Shown here piece after piece: positions 62,072 to 64,000 of a DNA stretch of 64,000 bases. The stretch comes from Pontibacter sp. SGAir0037 (GTDB lineage: Bacteria; Bacteroidota; Bacteroidia; Cytophagales; Hymenobacteraceae): the NCBI RefSeq assembly GCF_005491705.1, contig NZ_CP028092.1, positions 5,084,001 to 5,148,000 of the forward strand. The letters run 5' to 3'. Under the pieces are notes generated by a model that was not told the DNA's origin, made no database searches, and saw only the letters and a program-made list of their open reading frames with translations. Both the position numbers and the translations under genes were made by a program. How positions within the stretch are numbered: the first letter of the stretch is position 1; each line of letters opens with the position of its first letter.

Positions 62072-62650
62072 TTATTTCTTGGCCGCAGTAGCTGATTCGT
62101 AGTGATATAAAGATGCCAGTGTATAGGCACCATCGGCATTTCTTTTGTGAATCATTTTAGAGAAGGAGCCGTCTTCCAGGAAAATATAGCGGAACTGCAT
62201 GCCCGGTTCTGTATGGTAGGCCTGATGATTTAAGCCTTCCACAGGTTTGAAAACAATGCTTCTATACTCCGGAAACCATTCACCTGTCATTAAAATGATG
62301 TTCTTTCCTGCATTATCTACCTGGGCAATTTCAAATCTTTTCTGTTTTGTAGAGTAGCTGATAAAGCATTCGCCTTCTAATGTATTGCCATCCGGCATGC
62401 CGTAGCTGAATTGCTCATGCACATAACTGCCCAGGTAAGGCGTATTAAATTTAGCATCGCCTTTTGTTTTAAGCATTAGCCTGTGCTTAGGGCTCCAGGT
62501 AGAAAGCTCAACATTCCAGGCACCTGTAATTTTTTGGAGAAGCTGGTTGGCTTCGTCAGCAGAGAGGCTTTTTCTTGATTGCGCCTGAGCCAGAGGAGCT
62601 GCCCATACCAGCAGCACCGCTGCCAGCAGGAAAAGAATTGTTTTTTTCAT
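62072..62650 (-). CDS. DUF1579-like secreted protein
   Basis: 192 residues with a clear signal (TILFLLAAVLLVWAAPLAQA). The mature part has the pattern LQKITGAWNVELSTWSP, LKTKGDAKFNTPYLGSYVH, FSYGMPDGNTLEGECFISYS, FEIAQVDNAGKNIILMTGEW and MQFRYIFLEDGSFSKMIHK, a beta-barrel lipocalin-like layout similar to DUF1579. No enzymatic motif is seen; function is unknown. It converges with the ATL gene. Confidence 0.75.
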   Translation of the reverse strand: MKKTILFLLAAVLLVWAAPLAQAQSRKSLSADEANQLLQKITGAWNVELSTWSPKHRLMLKTKGDAKFNTPYLGSYVHEQFSYGMPDGNTLEGECFISYSTKQKRFEIAQVDNAGKNIILMTGEWFPEYRSIVFKPVEGLNHQAYHTEPGMQFRYIFLEDGSFSKMIHKRNADGAYTLASLYHYESATAAKK

Positions 62651-62782
62651 GGTTTTATGTATTTAGGTATTGGTCGCGCTGTTATCTGATATTCAGTTAT
62701 TTGCTCTGATAACGATACTAAAGTAAGGCTTTATTTAACAGCAGATTGGCCTTTTAGACAAACCCTGAAGAGACAAAGCCGG

Positions 62783-62890
62783 ATGCCGGATATTCCTAGA
62801 CTAACTGTTGTTTACCAACCTAAAGATGTCGATGAGCAGCAGGAGGTTGCTTATTATCTAAAATATATTTCAGAAATAGGGGCTAAGTAA
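62783..62890 (+). CDS. Possible 35-residue ORF upstream of the terminal kinase
   Basis: MPDIPRLTVVYQPKDVDEQQ and EVAYYLKYISEIGAK look protein-like, with an ATG at 62783 and a TAA 22 bp before the kinase ATG. It has no motif and could be a remnant or a leader peptide. Confidence 0.25.
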   Translation: MPDIPRLTVVYQPKDVDEQQEVAYYLKYISEIGAK

Positions 62891-62912
62891 GAGAATCTGT
62901 ATTTTTGTGCTT

Positions 62913-64000
62913 ATGGAGATAAAGCTGAGTTCGGTAAGGGTGTTGGAAGCCAGAGATTTGGCCTTGCCACAGGTAAAAGGACTGTCGCAAAACAGGCTGT
63001 TGCAGCACTTGCTGTTCTGGTTTGTGTATGTGTCGTTTTTCGGGCTTTTGTATGGCAGCTATATAGACGACTACTACAATGCCTTTATGGTGGAGTTGGT
63101 GGAACTGCCGTTTAAAATGGCGCTGGTATACTTTAATATGTACTACCTGATGCCGGTTTACCTGCTCCGCAAAAAGCACCTCGAGTTCTTTGTATACCTG
63201 CTTTTGCTCATGGGAGCTATTGGGGCTCTCATGCAGTATGTGCTCATGCCCCTGCTTATCCACCCGCTGATCTGCCCCACCACCTGTACAGAAGATAATA
63301 TGTCGCTCTATCGGTTTGTGCGGAATATTGTGAATATTAACTATGTGGTGGCCATTACAGCTGTTATCTACCTGCTCAAGAACTGGTATCGCCACCAGCA
63401 GGCTTCCCAAAACCTGGCAAAAGGAAAGCTGGAAGCAGAACTGCAGTTCCTCAAAGGCCAGATACACCCGCACTTCCTGTTTAATACCCTGAACAGCCTT
63501 TACTCTCTCACCTTAAAGAAATCGGATACTGCACCGGAGGTAGTGCTAAAGCTTTCGGGCCTGATGGACTATATGCTCTATGATGCAGCCGCGGCGAAAG
63601 TAGCGCTGGAAAAGGAGCTGAACTATATACAAAACTATCTTTCGCTCGAACGGATCCGTTATGCGGATAGGGTGGATATAAGTTATACAGAAACAGGCCG
63701 TATGGCGGGTTTGAAAATAGCCCCGATGCTGTTGCTGCCTTTTATTGAGAATGCCTTTAAACATGGTGTAAGCACTGAAACAGCCAATGCCTGGATCAGA
63801 ATTGATCTGAAGGTGCAGGACGGGGAACTGGTGCTTCTGGTAGAAAACAGTAAGTATGAAAATGCTGTAAAGCAGCAAAAGCAGGATATTGCTTCCGGTA
63901 TCGGTTTAAAAAATGTAAGGCGACGCCTGGACCTGCTTTACGAAGGGCAGTATAGTTTAGAAGTGGAAGACGAGCCGGAAAGCTATGCGGTTCGATTGGA
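62913..64000 (+). CDS. LytS-type sensor histidine kinase, 3' end outside the window
   Basis: At least 362 codons from ATG 62913, open to the right edge. The N-terminal 150 or so residues contain several membrane spans (LLFWFVYVSFFGLLYGSYID, MALVYFNMYYLMPVYLLRK). The His_kinase domain has QIHPHFLFNTLNSLYSLTLK with the phospho-acceptor His, LEKELNYIQNYLSLERIRYA, and the ATPase elements APMLLLPFIENAFKHGV (N box) and ASGIGLKNVRRRLDLLY (G box). It normally pairs with a LytTR response regulator, probably beyond the edge. Confidence 0.93.
   Translation, partial: MEIKLSSVRVLEARDLALPQVKGLSQNRLLQHLLFWFVYVSFFGLLYGSYIDDYYNAFMVELVELPFKMALVYFNMYYLMPVYLLRKKHLEFFVYLLLLMGAIGALMQYVLMPLLIHPLICPTTCTEDNMSLYRFVRNIVNINYVVAITAVIYLLKNWYRHQQASQNLAKGKLEAELQFLKGQIHPHFLFNTLNSLYSLTLKKSDTAPEVVLKLSGLMDYMLYDAAAAKVALEKELNYIQNYLSLERIRYADRVDISYTETGRMAGLKIAPMLLLPFIENAFKHGVSTETANAWIRIDLKVQDGELVLLVENSKYENAVKQQKQDIASGIGLKNVRRRLDLLYEGQYSLEVEDEPESYAVRL

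Noticed and set aside
62883..63473. 196-codon frame on the minus strand at the right end
   Set aside because: It is the antisense of the LytS-type kinase, which carries all the recognisable motifs.
1..64000. CRISPR arrays or rRNA genes
   Set aside because: No regularly spaced repeat series and no rRNA-like sequence was seen anywhere in the window.

Overview
The window looks like chromosomal DNA of a Bacteroidota bacterium of the order Cytophagales. The best fit is a Pontibacter- or Hymenobacter-like member of Hymenobacteraceae. The reasons are SusC/SusD pairs, a fused SecDF, FecI/FecR-type sigma/anti-sigma pairs with a DUF4974-like C-terminus, Ferritin_2 proteins, and kinases with the SHxLRxPVAN phosphorylation motif. 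The genus is inference; no rRNA is present.

Layout. (1) 1-18.6 kb is visibly GC-rich and dominated by membrane and secretion genes. It holds a CorC/HlyC protein (cut by the left edge), a four-PAS histidine kinase, an AI-2E permease, a frameshifted DUF4184 gene, SecDF with a 28-codon overlapping ORF and TatA, an unknown 245-residue protein, a DAACS symporter, a DedA gene cut off by an IS1 transposase fragment, a CPA1 antiporter and a PiT-like permease. Three small exported proteins of 119-125 residues lie among them, and two share an IQPxAP C-terminus. (2) 19-25 kb is AT-rich, gene-poor and full of debris. It holds two orphan ORFs (one frameshifted), a higBA toxin-antitoxin pair between 20-bp direct repeats, an AlbA_2/GHKL protein, a BCS1-like AAA gene with several lesions, an IS3 OrfA relic, a degenerate tRNA-like sequence with terminator, and a perfect 48-bp palindrome. 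This looks like an eroded integrated island. (3) 25-27 kb is a signalling operon: a response regulator, an unknown protein, and a CBS-PAS-DHp protein with no ATPase domain. (4) 27.8-38.9 kb is an alpha-mannan utilisation locus: GH125, SusC, SusD, SusE, GH76 and GH92. (5) 38.9-41.2 kb is a queuosine precursor cluster: queF facing away from queC-queE. (6) 41.2-49.6 kb, on the minus strand, is a second SusCD locus driven by an ECF sigma factor and FecR, ending in a Tat-exported phosphoesterase. (7) 49.7-53.6 kb has a second ECF sigma factor, an RskA-type anti-sigma factor and a GH78 rhamnosidase. (8) 53.8-64 kb holds two Ferritin_2 proteins, a tripartite RND pump, an alkyltransferase-like protein, a DUF1579-like secreted protein and the start of a LytS-type histidine kinase.

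How the genes fit together. In the mannan locus SusCD imports oligosaccharides, GH76 cuts the alpha-1,6 backbone, GH92 removes side-chain mannose, and GH125 trims alpha-1,6-linked mannose from chain ends. In the minus-strand locus the STN domain of SusC, FecR and the sigma factor form a standard trans-envelope signalling chain. Four exported proteins (GH125, the phosphoesterase, both ferritin-like proteins) carry twin-arginine signals, in keeping with the tatA gene in the window. The least explained material is the family of small exported proteins, the debris island with its tRNA-like/palindrome structure, the ATPase-less kinase operon, and a queC/queE pair with altered metal-ligand motifs.
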